64,000 bases of DNA from Heterocephalus glaber (GCF_000247695.1 NW_004624783.1:1003754-1067753); one strand, 5' to 3'; counted from the first letter of the stretch, positions 1-14,531 are shown. Program-made: numbers and translations. Notes: generated from the sequence alone by a model not told the origin.

Positions 1-149
1 TATGTATTTATTTTTGGCACATTACCCAAAAAGAGTTCAAAGACTTAGGGAACATTAGTATAATAAATTTATATCCATTTCCATATCTTTGTTGATGTGA
101 AGTGGTTTTCTCAATGCTAAAAGAGAAAAGCCATATCATTTTAGCAATA

Positions 150-665
150 AATAATATTCAGCACCCACTGTCATAAATAGATCATCTAGACAAAAAATCA
201 ACAACAAAATACTAGAACTAAACCAAGCTTTTAAACAAATGGACTTAATAGACATCTACAGAGTGTTCCACCCCACAAAATGAGAATATACATTCTTTTC
301 AGCTACACACAGGTCATTCTCCAAAATAGACCACATACTAGTTCTTAGAACATGTTTAAGTAAGTGCAAAGAAATAGAAGTTATCCCATGTATATTATCA
401 GCCCATAGTGCAATTAAACTGCAGATCAATAGCATAAGAAACCACAAGAACTTCACAAACATATGGAAATTGAATAACACTCTCATGAACAACCAATGGG
501 TCACAGAGGAAATTAAAGAAGAAATTAGACAGTTTTTGCAATTAAATGATAATACCAGTACAACATGCAGGAATCTATGGGACACAATGGAAGCAGTTCT
601 AAGACGGAAATTCATAGCAGTGAATGCCCACACTAGGAAAACAGAGTGAGCTCAAATAAACAATC
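150..665 (+). mobile_element. L1 ORF2 fragment, left part (split by ATG16L1 retrocopy)
   Basis: The plus strand translates, with stops, to the end of the L1 ORF2 endonuclease domain and the start of the linker before the reverse transcriptase (motifs such as MDLIDIYR.FHP, KIDHIL and WKLNN.L.NNQWV). The reading runs into the ATG16L1 pseudogene at 666 and resumes at 3811, so this is one L1 copy broken by a later insertion. It is truncated at both ends and not coding-competent. The left edge is approximate. Confidence 0.85.
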
Positions 666-679
666 TAATGCTGAATCTT
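666..679. repeat. Target-site duplication, left copy (ATG16L1 retrocopy)
   Basis: The 14-base word taatgctgaatctt occurs here directly before a run of T, and again at 3797-3810 where the L1 sequence resumes. Read on the minus strand it starts AAGATT, which fits an L1 endonuclease nick at TT/AAGA. This marks L1-mediated retroposition. Confidence 0.95.
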
Positions 680-3796
<3,117 letters not shown>

Positions 3797-3810
3797 TAAT
3801 GCTGAATCTT
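3797..3810. repeat. Target-site duplication, right copy (ATG16L1 retrocopy)
   Basis: Perfect 14-base repeat of 666-679, followed directly by the resumed L1 ORF2 reading. Confidence 0.95.
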
Positions 3811-4250
3811 AAACTCCTAGAAAACTAAGAGGAAGACAAACCCAAAGCTTGTACAAGGGAGGAAATTATAAAGATCAGAGTAGAAATCAATGCAATGGAG
3901 ACTAAGAGAACAATACAAAAAATCAACGAATTGAAGAGTTGGTTTTTCAAAAGAATAAATAAAATTGATAAACCCTTAACCAACCTTATCAAAAAAGGAA
4001 AGAAGGCCAGGGATTTCGCTCAGTGGTTCTACTGCCTGCCTTGCAAGTGCAAGGTCCTGAGTTTGATCCCCAGTACCAAAAAAGAAAAGAAAGAAAGAAA
4101 GAAAGAGAAAAGAAAAGAAAAGAAGAAAAGAAAAGGCTTAAATCCATGCAATTAGGAATGAAAAAGGCGAAGTCACAACAGATCCAGCAGAAATCCAGAG
4201 GATCATCAATACCTACTTGGAGAATGTGTACTCTAATAATATTCAGCAAT
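3811..4250 (+). mobile_element. L1 ORF2 fragment, right part, interrupted by an ID SINE
   Basis: This continues the L1 ORF2 reading broken at 665 ([19 protein letters not shown], then after the SINE NEKGEVTTD-like and EIQRIINTYLENVYSNN-like text). An ID SINE occupies about 4005-4133. L1 similarity fades near 4250. Confidence 0.8.
4005..4133 (+). mobile_element. ID-like tRNA-derived SINE with (GAAA)n tail
   Basis: A tRNA-like head (A box 'tttcgctcagtggttc', B box 'gagtttgatcccc') ends in 'ggtacc'-type sequence (here agtaccaaa), followed by an impure GAAA tail at about 4080-4133. It sits inside the L1 fragment and is therefore younger than it. Confidence 0.85.
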
Positions 4251-5041
4251 GGATCCATAAAGTGCCTCACTCTCTCTTTAACAAAAGCAATTCCACTGAA
4301 ACTATACACTTTATTTAACTTTAATAATTTCTTTATCAAAATTTATCATATAATTTTAATACCTATATTGTTCCAGTCATAATTCTGTACAATATTTAAA
4401 TTTAAAAATAATCTCTACTAGACCTATGATTAAATGTCTTTTTAGCCTCTGAATTTATGGTACTATGACTTGTCATCTTTTTGTTTTTATCTTCCTATAT
4501 TTTATCCTGGGTATTGCTTCTGAGAAATGTGGACTGTTTATATGCAATGTTTATAACTAGATTAACAGGTTTTATTTTAATTTCACAGCTCTCTTAAGTT
4601 CCATATTAAAACCAACAATTTTTAGTCTTTTGCCATAATTTAACTTCATATTTTTAAGTACTTAAATTTTCATCTTTTCTATTCTAAAACTAAACTCATT
4701 CGTTAATAATTTTCAGTGTTCTTAGTTTTCTCATTCCTTTCTTATATTAGTAAAAATCTCTTTATATTAATTACTTTTCTTCTAAATTTTATTCTACTAT
4801 ATCTCTAACTAATTGCTTCATATCTTCCATTTAGCTTTTAGGGCCACATATCTTTTAGTTATTCTTACTCATTTTCATTATTATGACTCCTCTAACCCAG
4901 TTTTGGTGATGGGTTTTTCACCTACTTGTAAGCAGAGTGGTTTGTCTCCTTTTATGGCATCATGCTGTATTATTCTCTGGGTACTGGGCTCATCACAGGA
5001 CCAGGAGGAAAGAATTTTAGCAAGGATGAGAAGAAAATTGG
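4251..5041. other. AT-rich gap with no feature recognised
   Basis: This AT-rich spacer between the L1 fragment and the ERV shows no convincing coding pattern or repeat family. Short ORFs here look like chance. Confidence 0.5.
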
Positions 5042-5932
5042 TGTGACTAGAGAGAGTGAAAGGTACCAGGATGGGAAATAGCTGCAGAAGACATGGGAGA
5101 GGGAGGCACATCCAGATCATATGTGCCCAAATCTCTCCCCATAACACCCCAGAGTTAGCAGTCCTGCCTGTTCTCACAGCCCTGGTGTTGCCAATCAGTT
5201 TTAGATTCTTTTGCTCCATACAGGTGGAAATCATGAATCAGCAAAGAGCAGCTCTATCAGTCATCCTAATGTCACCAGATGATAGTGGGTGATACTGAAT
5301 GCCAACAACTGACAGAGATGGCTACTGGCTGCTGCTGCTGCCGGTCACCACCGTTCAGTGCTGACTTGTGCTGGACACTGCAGGCCAACTCTGTTAGCTG
5401 CTGGTCTCTGCCATTGCTGGTTACCACTGACAGGCCTGTAATTGGTCCAAGAGCAGGTTTGTGATTGGCCCAAGCAGTGGGGAATGGGGTCACATCTAGG
5501 ATAGCAGCTGCTATTATAAGCGGGATCCAAGTGAGGTGGTGGGGTAACACAGCTTGTTTCACTGACATCTGTGGTATCTCTGGGGAAAATGACAGAGTTG
5601 GGGAATCTTTGGGAAGGTCAGACGTGTCTTAGACCCAACCAGGGTTTATGGAGGTTGGGAATATCAAAAATGGCTCTATATCTATCCCTCACTTATCCCA
5701 GCCATGCCAGGTGCCTCCCTTCTTCAATGCAGCATCTGACGTGGCAGGAGTGGGGAAGGGACACCATAGCTCTGACAGGTGAGTTTTCTCCTGACAGAGC
5801 CACCTGGAGGAGGGTGACTGCTAAATAACCAGGGAAGATACTCAGGCAAGCTGTCCCAGTCTACTGGGGTGGGAGTGAGGCACAAAAAGAGGTGAGGAAA
5901 AGGGGAAAGTCACATGCTTCTCATCTGTCTCA
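5042..5932 (-). repeat. 3' LTR of the minus-strand ERV
   Basis: This aligns by eye with 11626-12765 in the same orientation. On the minus strand it starts TGAGACAG at 5932, immediately after a polypurine tract, and ends ...CACA near 5042. Compared with the other LTR it lacks about 250-290 bp (between roughly 5400 and 5430) that in the 5' LTR holds the TATA-like box, the AATAAA signal and nearby R/U5 sequence. CCAAT motifs (plus-strand attgg) remain near 5440 and 5465. Confidence 0.75.
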
Positions 5933-5941
5933 TTTTCCCCC
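5933..5941 (-). other. Polypurine tract of the ERV
   Basis: The minus strand reads GGGGGAAAA directly before the TGAGACAG start of the 3' LTR. This is the usual plus-strand primer arrangement in gammaretroviruses and fixes both the LTR edge and the element's orientation. Confidence 0.75.
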
Positions 5942-6580
5942 TGAGACATTTTATCCTTCTTAACCTTAAGAAGAGCTGAAGGACAATGGTTCATCTTCTG
6001 TTAATGCTTTGAAGCTGATCTGGGCAGTTGCCCCTGTACCACAGGAATAAAAATCTCTCATTCACTGCTCTATTGATGTATAAGGGGCCCAACTCTTCCT
6101 CTGGAGACACCAACTGGGAATGCCATCTTTATCAGCTTAGTGTGGCAGTTCTTTATTATGGAAAATACCAACTTTTAAAGATATGGGGTAATAGATAATT
6201 ACTACTGAAGAACATTAGACAAAATTTCTTTCCATAATGTCATAAAATTTGATCTTCTATAACAACAAGTATCTACTCCTCCAAGTGCATCTGGCCTTAG
6301 AACTGCCTCCAAGATTGCTTCTGGTCTTCAACATAAGAACAAACTATTGCCAATCTTTCCCACACTTTAAGATCTTCTACCACCACCCTTTCTAGATTAA
6401 CTACTTTCTGTTAGAGTAAAAACTTAACCTCAGAGATGCCCCCTGTCTTGTACATTAGGGGAGATTTCTATCCAGAGATAAATGGCAGCCATCATATGGA
6501 CTCACGAGTTTCCCATCCAATTCCTAAAGTACCAGCAGTAGCTATTCTAAGACCAATTTACCCCTGGACAGAAATTAGTC

Positions 6581-6680
6581 TCTCATCCAAGTACTAACCA
6601 GGCCCGACCCTGCTTAGCTTCTGCTTAGCTTCTGGGATCAGATGAGACCAGGCACGTTCAAGGTGGTATGGCCGTAGACT
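6581..6680 (-). pseudogene. 5S rRNA retropseudogene, 3'-truncated, tailless
   Basis: The minus strand starts at the 5S 5' end (GTCTACGGCCATACCACC at 6679) and follows 5S rRNA to about ACTTGGATGAGAGAC, so roughly the last 20-30 nt are missing. AGAAGCTAAGC is present twice in tandem (6608-6633), an 11-bp duplication absent from 5S rRNA. The copy is flanked by gaaattagtc at 6571-6580 and 6681-6690, a 10-bp TSD, and has no poly(A). Its GAC end overlaps the TSD. This is the signature of a tailless retropseudogene primed by microhomology. It lies inside the ERV and is younger than it. Confidence 0.93.
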
Positions 6681-8244
6681 GAAATTAGTCAATTGGCATT
6701 CACTTCCATTTTTTTAATCCTTGCAAATGGAGCACCTGTGCCTAGGATCAGGCACACTTTCAGTCTAATACCTTTTTGAATGTGAATAGCAATCCATTAG
6801 CAGGTCCAGAGCGTGACTGCTTCAAAATCAAATCCTTCCTATCCACCAATGTCATTTTTAATCTAGCTACAAAACCCCTTCTGCATCAAAACTACTACAT
6901 AGGCAACAGATTGAAAATGAAGAAGGCAGAATATAAGACTTCCTCCTTTAGGCCTGTGAAACTTTTAAAGTCAAAGCTGAAATGGCCTTTGGAGATAACT
7001 CAGAGTTCATGAGTAGACAACTATGTGGAGCAGACTGGTAACTGTATATAGAGAGCGATGTATATAATATTCACTGCTCAGAACCATCCCTCACCAAGAG
7101 CAGCAATTTTAATTTGGAATAAACCTTTCTTTCATGCTCTGATTTCAAGCAGCAGGGAAAGATCCTACCCTTTTTCAAATAGGAAGAGTTATAACCCTGG
7201 ATTATGAGAACCTACACCCCATGATCATATGCATACATACAAGGGCATTACACAAAACAGAGTAATAGGATCTATTCGTGCAAAAACCTCACCAATTGAA
7301 GAGTTGGTGATTCCCACTGGCTGCGAGGAGGAGTTCTTCTTTCCCACAGAATGAACTCATACCCACTGTGTGTCTGGCAACAAGTACTACTTTGCCTAAC
7401 TAAAGACTAAGAAGTGAACTCCATGGAACTGCAAATTATCTTGACCCTTAGTTAAAGATCAATCCTGCATCCTGTTCCTCCTTTGGGTGTATATCCTCTT
7501 AGGCCTCAGCACTTCTTGCAGTGGGATACCAAATGTACCCACTCCCCTCCAAAGTGTTATTGCCCTCCTTGGCAACATTCTATCAAAGGGCATGGTGGAG
7601 ACCCAAACAACATAGGAGGTGACTGTGAACACTTTTCTGTTGAGGAGAATATATGACACACATCCAACACAACTGCTTCCATGCTGCCCCAAATGTCTAG
7701 AGCATGACTATCTAGTAAACACTTCAAGCCAAAATATTAATTGTTAACTATTCACAAGCCAGGATGAAATACAGCCACACTGCTGAATACCTTAACAAGA
7801 CCCTTGTGAAGAGATGAACATCCCATATGAATGGAGAGGGATCATAGATTTATCTGACATAGATTCCCTATAGAAGTGAATCAACACAACTGGCTTACAG
7901 GAGCACCCTGAGAGGATCCTGAGGTACACTTGAATGTGAGCCCCTCTATTCTCTTAATCAGAGTATTGGGGAACAGCACTCTAGATGTTGATTCATTACC
8001 GTAGAAGAGCCTGATATTGCAACAATTGGCCTCTGGTCATCTTTGATGTTCTTTTGCTTTTAAGACATTGGGACCTTTGTGAGGGGTCTATACTTCCAAA
8101 GATTGGCTTAGGTACAACCTAATAACTTTTCTCACCAGGGGGGCAGTTGTAGCCACCACTCCTACACAATCAGATTATTCTAATGCCACTGCATCTAAGT
8201 GCCTGGAGAAACAGTGTTCCAGCCAAGGGACATCTCCTTGTCTT

Positions 8245-8355
8245 TGAGTAAGACCTCTTTGTTTTTCAGTACTGGGGATTGAACTCAGGACCTTGAGCTT
8301 GTGAGGCAGACATGGCACCCCTGAGCTAAATCCCCAGCCCTGAGTAAAAGCTCTT
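8245..8355 (-). mobile_element. ID-like SINE with TSD
   Basis: A reversed ID-like SINE (8260-8340: 'agtactggggattgaactcagg ... gagctaaatccccagccc') lies between tgagtaagacctctt (8245-8259) and tgagtaaaagctctt (8341-8355), an imperfect 15-bp TSD. It is inserted in the ERV next to the gag remnant. Confidence 0.88.
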
Positions 8356-8799
8356 ATTGTCATCCTATATGCCTCCAAATCACAAAGGGTAACAAGATTT
8401 CTCCATATCAGACAAATCCAGATGTACAGATATAGGCAAAATCAACCATTGCCAGGAGGGACTCCATGTCCTTCTATATACCTCTTCAACTTATATAGTT
8501 TCCAGAATTCCGATAATGGAGGCTCAAAGTAAGAACTTGATGATCTGCATATTACATAAGCTAAGCAAACAAAACATTCATGGTCAAAGGTTTCATAACA
8601 AATGTGCTAGTGTCCAATGTAAAATTGATATGTCTTCTTTACCTGACATGCTGATGGTTACCCAAGTCTCCTCCAGGGCGTTGGTGATGTCTTCTAATTG
8701 TAGTGGAGCCTGGAATATACTCAAACTTCCTCAGTCCGGGTGTTGACTCTCCCTTTCAGGAGAGTAGGTTTGAGCTTGGACTTCAAATGAGTTATTGCC

Positions 8800-10100
8800 T
8801 GGCTGACCCTTTCTAATTTGGTTGGGACAGTCCCTTTTCAATGACCTTCCTTTTGACAATATGCATACTGGTTTCTATCCAATCTTCACTGAGTAAATTT
8901 TTGAGGGCCTTGTGAGTTACTCTGAGGCAGCAGTTGAATTAGAGCAGCCCCAAACTGTGTCTTTCTTTTTTCCTAACTTCTTATACTTCATTGCCTCTTC
9001 TGCTTGGACCTGTTTATTATACACTTTGATAGCCTCCTCCACCAAGGGCAACAATGGAGTTTGGGGTCCTGCTTCAAGATTGTGTAACTTTCTCCTAATA
9101 CCTGGCTCAGACTACATTATAAAATGCATAGCTATTAGGGCTCTCACCTCTGCCAACCCTGGGTCAGTGTGAGTGTACTTTTGGGAAACCTCTGACAAGC
9201 AATTTGAAAAGACAGCAGGATTCTCCTCTTTCTTGCATTGTCTCTTTGACCCTGCCATAATTGACAGGCTTGATCTGACCTTTCCCATTCCTTTTGAAAT
9301 ATTAGTTACAAAATACTGTATTACCCTTTAGGGTTTGTACAGAGAATCACATCCCCAGGCCTCTGAATATTGTGGCCTGGAGTGTTTGCTGCCAACCTAT
9401 CAGCTATTTCAGCATCCCTTTTCAGAACACAGTACGTTCTCTCTTATCAGGAGGGCAACAGTGAGTTAACACTGCAATCACATCCCTTCAAGTCAAAACA
9501 AAATTTAACAAATTAATCCCTAAGCTTATTAGGAGTCTCAGAAAAACTACCAATCCTTTCTTTACACTGAACCATGTCTATCATGGAGAAGGGAACATGT
9601 GCTCTGATAACTGCTCCATCCCCACCTGACACTTCCTGTAATGGGAAGAGATTCCGCTGCATAATTTGTTTGTTGATCTCAATTCCACTGGAGATGGTAT
9701 TGATGGTGGGGAGGAAGGGAAAGGGCCTCTGCTTTGGATGACAGAGAAAATGTCATAGTAAGGGAAAGATTACTCTCAATCAGTTCATGGGATAGAGAAG
9801 GCATCCCCACATAAGGTGCTAAAGCACTTGGTACTGGGGAGGCACAGATACCTGCCAGCAAGATGTCACTTCAAACAGGGGTCTGTCGAGATGTCTGTGC
9901 TGAGTACTGTGGACCTGCAGGGTTTGGAAACTGCATCCAGTCAAATCCAACAAGAGTTCAAAAATCTCCAGTCTTCATAAAACTTCATAAAAATCTGGAT
10001 GCAAGGAATAATTCACCATTTCTCTTTCCTTTTACAGAACAGATCTTGCTGGAGAATGGCATTGTAGTTAAGAGATCGTGTTTTGGCTATCTTTCTTGGT
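8800..10100 (-). pseudogene. ERV gag remnant (capsid and nucleocapsid part)
   Basis: The best-preserved viral coding relic. The minus-strand translation of about 9280-8930 resembles the C-terminal half of a gammaretroviral capsid and the charged linker after it. A nucleocapsid zinc-knuckle relic follows at about 8885-8835; its first cysteine position is replaced and a stop lies inside the knuckle. Upstream, about 10100-9300 is compatible with the proline-rich and N-terminal capsid segments but is broken by many stops and shifts. No protease or reverse transcriptase follows that I can recognise. Confidence 0.7.
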
Positions 10101-10429
10101 CTCCCAATTTACACTGAGGCCAGACTCTGCTACAGATCAGCCTCTTTGTCTTTAAACAGTCTTCCTTCAATTTGCTCCAATTAGTTAAGAGTTGTCTTCA
10201 TGGAAAGTCCTTTGCAGTATTTCTGTGGCTCCTATAATCAGTAGGACCTTTACTGGATTGAGCATTTAAAAAAAACTTGGACTCACTACTCTTTCCACCA
10301 CTGCCTGGGATTGGAGAGCTTCAGCAAATACTAAAAGCAAATGTTTCTCATTCAACACACCCATAATACTTCTAAGAAGTAACAGCACCAGATAGAATAA
10401 CAAGAAAGACAATACATGTAGACTTGACC

Positions 10430-11340
10430 ATAACAATACCACAACAAAAATATCAGGACAAGTATTTTCCCAGACAAGTATAAAATCCAAAATCACAAAT
10501 CACCTGCACAGACACAAGAGAAACACAGAGCAGAAAACACAAGGCAATCTGAGGAACTTAGAGGCCCTATGCATAAAATCCCTTTCCAACAGGAAAAGAA
10601 TCAATGTTCCTCAAAATCAACAAATCCATGAAGCCCAATATCTTGAAGAACATCTGCCAAATGAAGCCATTCAACCACCACCTCAAGGACTAAAGAGGTG
10701 CGACATGTCTAGCACTCAATCAACTCCAGGTGATCAAGCCAGGTCCGTCATGGCCCCAACCCACCCTACTTCACACATCTACCTACAACAGCAAAATACT
10801 GTTCATGGTCTCAGTCCACCCTCCCAGGGGCTATCTTGACCCATGAACAAGGCTGGTGATCTCAACCTGCCCTTCTGAGGGTATCTACAAGAGGGATAAT
10901 CACAACAGACTAGATTATAACAATAGTAAGTACAATAAAAATATTAGGGGCCATATTTTTTCTGGACAAGTACAAAATTCAGAATAAGTCACAAACCACT
11001 TGCAGAGACATAAGAGCAATCCAGAGGAGACAGTAGTATAAATCAAACACAGGGAAGTATGAAGAACTCAGACCCTCTATTCAGAATACCCATTTCCCAA
11101 AAGAAAGGACTCAGTGCTCCTCACAACCAACAAATCAACAAAGTGCAATATCCTGAAGCATACACATGCCAAACTGAGCCACAGAACCACCTCCCTGAGG
11201 ACTAGAGTGCAACCTATCTAGCACTTGCTCAACTTCAAGTGATCAAGCTAAGTTCATCGTGGCCCTAACCTGCTCAACTAAATTGTGCATGTCTACAACC
11301 ACAATCTCACACTACCCTCCCAGCAGATATGTAGACATGA
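10430..11340. repeat. Tandem duplication of about 0.45 kb in the ERV leader
   Basis: Two adjacent units share ordered blocks. Unit 1 (about 10430-10890) has 'gacaagtataaaatcc', 'gcccaatatcttgaagaaca' and 'caggtgatcaagccaggt'. Unit 2 (about 10915-11340) has 'gacaagtacaaaattc', 'gtgcaatatcctgaagcata' and 'aagtgatcaagctaagtt'. They are diverged, so the duplication is old. It lies between the 5' LTR and gag, where retroviruses keep the packaging signal. Confidence 0.75.
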
Positions 11341-11607
11341 GAGCAACGTGCACCTAAAACCAGATTATTTTAAACTGATTAATTAATCCCAATTAGGCAT
11401 CTGAGTGGAGAGCCTTTTACAATACCAGGAGTCCTTTACCAGGAAATGGAAATGTCTTACAAAACAAAAAAAAACAAGACAGAGACAGAGACAGAAGTCA
11501 GCAACAGAATAGAAAACAGCAGGAGGGGGTAGAGTCCCTTGGATGAGTAGGATCTGGTGGCAAGGGACAGCCAGGTGAAGAATTTAGCATTTATGGCTGA
11601 CACTAAA

Positions 11608-11625
11608 GCAGGTTCAGGTCCCAGT
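11608..11625 (-). other. Putative ERV primer-binding site (degenerate)
   Basis: Two bases after the presumed LTR end (...GACA at 11626) the minus strand reads TGGGACCTGAACC (11623-11611). The position and TGG start fit a tRNA primer site, but I cannot match the sequence to a particular tRNA. Confidence 0.4.
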
Positions 11626-12765
11626 TGTCATCCATGAGAAAGGTCACCACTGATTGTCACCACTGTCTTCCCTCAAAAAAGGAGTTGTACCATCTGGGTT
11701 GTCAAAATCGTGCCAGTTTGGGGTTCTTTTGCTCCTTTCAGATGGAAATCATAAATCAGCAAAGCACTACTCTGCTGGCAGTGCTAATGCCACCAGATGA
11801 TGACTGATAATGCTGATTATCAACTGTTGACACAGCTGGCTGCTGGTCAATGTTGCTGCCAGCCACTGCCATCAAATATCAACTTGTTCTGGACACTGTT
11901 GGTCAACTCTGTCAGGCGCTGGTCTCTGCTGCTGATGGCTGCTGCCATCCGACGTCAATTTGCACCAGACTCCCTAGGCTGACTCTTTGGGGGCTTGACT
12001 CTGCTGCTGATCTTTGTTGGCTGCTGGTCTCTACATCTCTTCAGAGTCCTCAGTGCTTATTGCTCTTTCTTTCAAGATAAATGCTCTATCCACACAACTC
12101 AGGATAAAAATCCCCAGTTCTACAGGACCAAAGAAGCAAGTCTTTATTTTAACAGAACCTGTTAGGAGCACAGGCAGTTAATACACTGGAGGGTGCCCTC
12201 CTGGACTAACCCTTAGAAGTGTGAGGAGAATGCTGCTTTATAACAGCTGCAGGCCTGTGATGGCTCTAAGTGCAGGCTTGTGATTAATTCAAATTTAGCC
12301 TGCTGATTGGTCAAAGTGAAGGCCTGTGATTGGTCTAAGCAGGATGGGGCACATCCAGGAAAAGGGCATCTGTCATGGAAAGGAGGGGACACAAGTTGTT
12401 TGATTGACAGCTCTTGTGTCTCTGGGACAAATGACAGAACCCATGCCAGAGAATCCTCAAGAGGGCCATTTGTGTCCATCACAGCTCACAGGGCCCATGA
12501 GAGGTTGGGAATGTCAAAAGTAGGGCCAGATCCCACCTTCACAGATCCTGGCTGTGCATGGTGCCCCACTTCTTCAAAACAGTGTCTGAAGTGGCAAGGT
12601 GAGGGTGTGGCACTGTGGCTGGGGACCAAGCTGCCCTCCTTTCCTAGTGATCTGAAGGACAGTGGGTGCTAAACAGCCAGGGAAGACACTGAGGCCAGTT
12701 GTTCCAGGTTCACGGAGGGCAGAATGAAGTGGAGAAAAGAATAGTAATAGTGGGCATGACACTCA
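11626..12765 (-). repeat. 5' LTR of the minus-strand ERV
   Basis: The more complete LTR, about 1.14 kb. The minus strand starts TGAGTGTCATGCC at 12765. U3 carries two CCAATC motifs (plus-strand gattgg near 12304 and 12330). A TATAAA-type box (plus tttata, about 12236-12241) precedes AATAAA (plus tttatt, about 12137-12142) by some 95 bases, giving a normal U3-R-U5 order. U5 ends near 11626. Confidence 0.78.
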
Positions 12766-13540
12766 CTGGTCAAACCATGTGAAGCAGAGTCAGCCATTTC
12801 CTGTTTCATAGAACAGTGCTCTCTCTTCACACAGCCTGGTAGTTATCTGTTCCCTGTGTGCTGGGAAGTGCTCCTTGCAACCAGGGCTATGTCTTGGTCA
12901 CTGTTGTTCCCCAGCACTAGGGATTCAGTGAAGGAATTCTATTATTGTGGAGTGAAAGAATGACTGGATGGTAACCAGATAGGCATTAGAGGCAGCAGAA
13001 AGAAAATAAACAGCACGGGCTGCTGTCCACACTAGGATTATGACAGCATATATGATACACATGACCAAGCAAACATTAAAGCACGAACACCCAATGGAAC
13101 TTTCGTCTGCTCATGAAGACCTGTGGGCTCTGTGCTCTGCTGGCCTCAGTCAGTTCTTCACATAAACCAAGAAGCCAGCACAAGCTGAGGTCATCTGGTG
13201 ATGGCTCTCCAGATTCTGTGTTCCTCTTCAGGATTGCATTTGAGTGAACTCAAGGAGCACGTCCCAGTCTGTACTCACTGAAATGCTGCACAGGTGGGAG
13301 GAGGTGCCCGTGATAGGAGACCTTCACTTTATAAGTTATGATAGGTTAATTTCACAAAAAAGATAATGCTAAGTACAAGTGTAGAAGGACAGCTGGACCG
13401 TGACATTTGGAAATTGGGTAAAGTTATCTTCTTGAAATTTCTAGCTTTAACTCTAACCTTCTGAGCTTCTGATTAGCAGCTCAAACTGCTACTTGTGTGT
13501 TTTATAAACCCTGTAAGTGCAAAAGAGATTAGGTGATTTG
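12766..13540. other. Unique or old-repeat sequence beyond the ERV
   Basis: No gene is recognised. Around 12880-12970 there is weak similarity to an L2/MIR end ('ttccccagcactagggattcagtgaa'). The rest looks unique. Confidence 0.4.
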
Positions 13541-13734
13541 CCTTTTGTTTCCGATACACTTCCTCTTTGTCTCTCTCCACCTTCATCCATGCTCCCCATC
13601 CAGTAAGCAGTGCCTCCCTTCATCCTCACCCATACAAAATCTAAGGGTCATTATTGACCCTATTCCTTCAGCTACTTTCCAAGTTCTGTTAGTTTTCTTT
13701 CCCAAGTTCATAACAAATCTTCTTATCTTCCTAT

Positions 13735-13748
13735 TTGTAGTAGTAGTG

Positions 13749-13782
<34 letters not shown>

Positions 13783-13990
13783 GGATTGAACCCAGGGTCT
13801 TTGCACTGAGCTACGTCACCAGCTACATTTATTTATTTATCTATTTATTAGTTAGTTAGTTAGTTATTTTGAGACAGGTTCTGGCTAAGTTGCTAAGTTG
13901 TCTAGATTTTTCAAACTCATGATCCTCCTGTCTCAGCCTCACAGGGTGCTGGGGTTGAAGGCATGTGCCATCACACCTGTCTAAAACTGT
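13735..13990 (-). mobile_element. Composite ID + 7SL/B1-like SINE with TSD
   Basis: Reversed element. Its 7SL/B1-like half (about 13868-13985: 'ttttgagacaggttctggctaagtt', 'cctcctgtctcagcct', 'ggcatgtgccatcac') joins an ID-like half ('gggattgaacccagggtc'), with a (GTA)n expansion at 13738-13783 in its tail. The TSD is ttatcttcctat (13723-13734) and ttatctttctat (13991-14002). This dimer type is typical of squirrel-related and other non-murid rodents. Confidence 0.8.
13738..13783. repeat. (GTA)n microsatellite
   Basis: About 15 near-perfect GTA units at the tail of the composite SINE, followed further on by ATTT- and AGTT-type runs (13827-13868). Confidence 0.95.
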
Positions 13991-14529
13991 TTATCTTTCT
14001 ATCTTCAAAGTCACCTCCTTCTCTGGCCTGAGTTCCTCCTTTTTGCTGTGATCTCCTTGTTGGCTTCTCAGAGTTCTTTCCGTACCCCTTCCAACTCATT
14101 TTCCATTTGGTAGCCATAGTGGTCTTTAAAAGACATAAATTTTATCCTGTTGAAACCTTGATAAATTTTGTTAAATAGTTGTTCCACCACACTTAATATC
14201 AAGTCTATAATTTCTAAAATGCCTCCTTAAGGAATTGCATGATTTACCCCTTGCCCATCTTGAGGAGCTCATCACATGCCAGCTTCCTGATTACATGCCA
14301 CCCTCTCATAACATGGGGCTTGTGTGTGTGCTCTTTCCCTGCTTTAGTATGTGCTTATCTGCCCTTCAGACATTGGAACGTGCAATCCTGCAGCAAGGAA
14401 GATGAGGACAGTCACAGGAAGGTAAGAAAAAAAATGACAGCTCAGGCTTTCATGACAATAAAACCATGATAGCAATATCCAAGTCCCAACATCACATCAG
14501 CAGTGAGCACTTGCCTAGAGTATACAGTA

Positions 14530-14531
14530 CA

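Larger units (their letters stand above)
5042..12765 (-). mobile_element. Degenerate class I endogenous retrovirus (gammaretrovirus-like)
   Basis: Paired LTRs bound an internal region of about 5.7 kb. Minus-strand order: 5' LTR (12765-11626), putative primer-binding site, leader with a tandem duplication (about 11340-10430), decayed gag (about 10100-8800), then poorly recognisable sequence to a polypurine tract (5941-5933) and the 3' LTR (5932-5042). The flanks ttgg (5038-5041) and ctgg (12766-12769) are a possible 4-bp TSD with one mismatch. All frames carry stops. I could not find a reverse-transcriptase catalytic motif, and only about 3 kb separates gag from the 3' LTR, so most of pol appears deleted. 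An env remnant near 7460-7690 is possible but unsupported. The provirus is not competent. Confidence 0.8.
13541..14400 (+). mobile_element. L2 LINE 3' region, split by a composite SINE
   Basis: Pyrimidine-rich text such as 'gcatgatttaccccttgccc' and 'agccatagtggtctttaaaa' resembles the 3' coding and UTR part of L2. It is interrupted by the SINE and microsatellite at 13735-13990. Confidence 0.6.

Noticed and set aside
7459..7692. ERV env fragment
   Set aside because: The frame is in the right strand and place, but I see no diagnostic env motif.
13533..13859. 108-codon ORF with a poly-valine run
   Set aside because: It is a product of the (GTA)n microsatellite.
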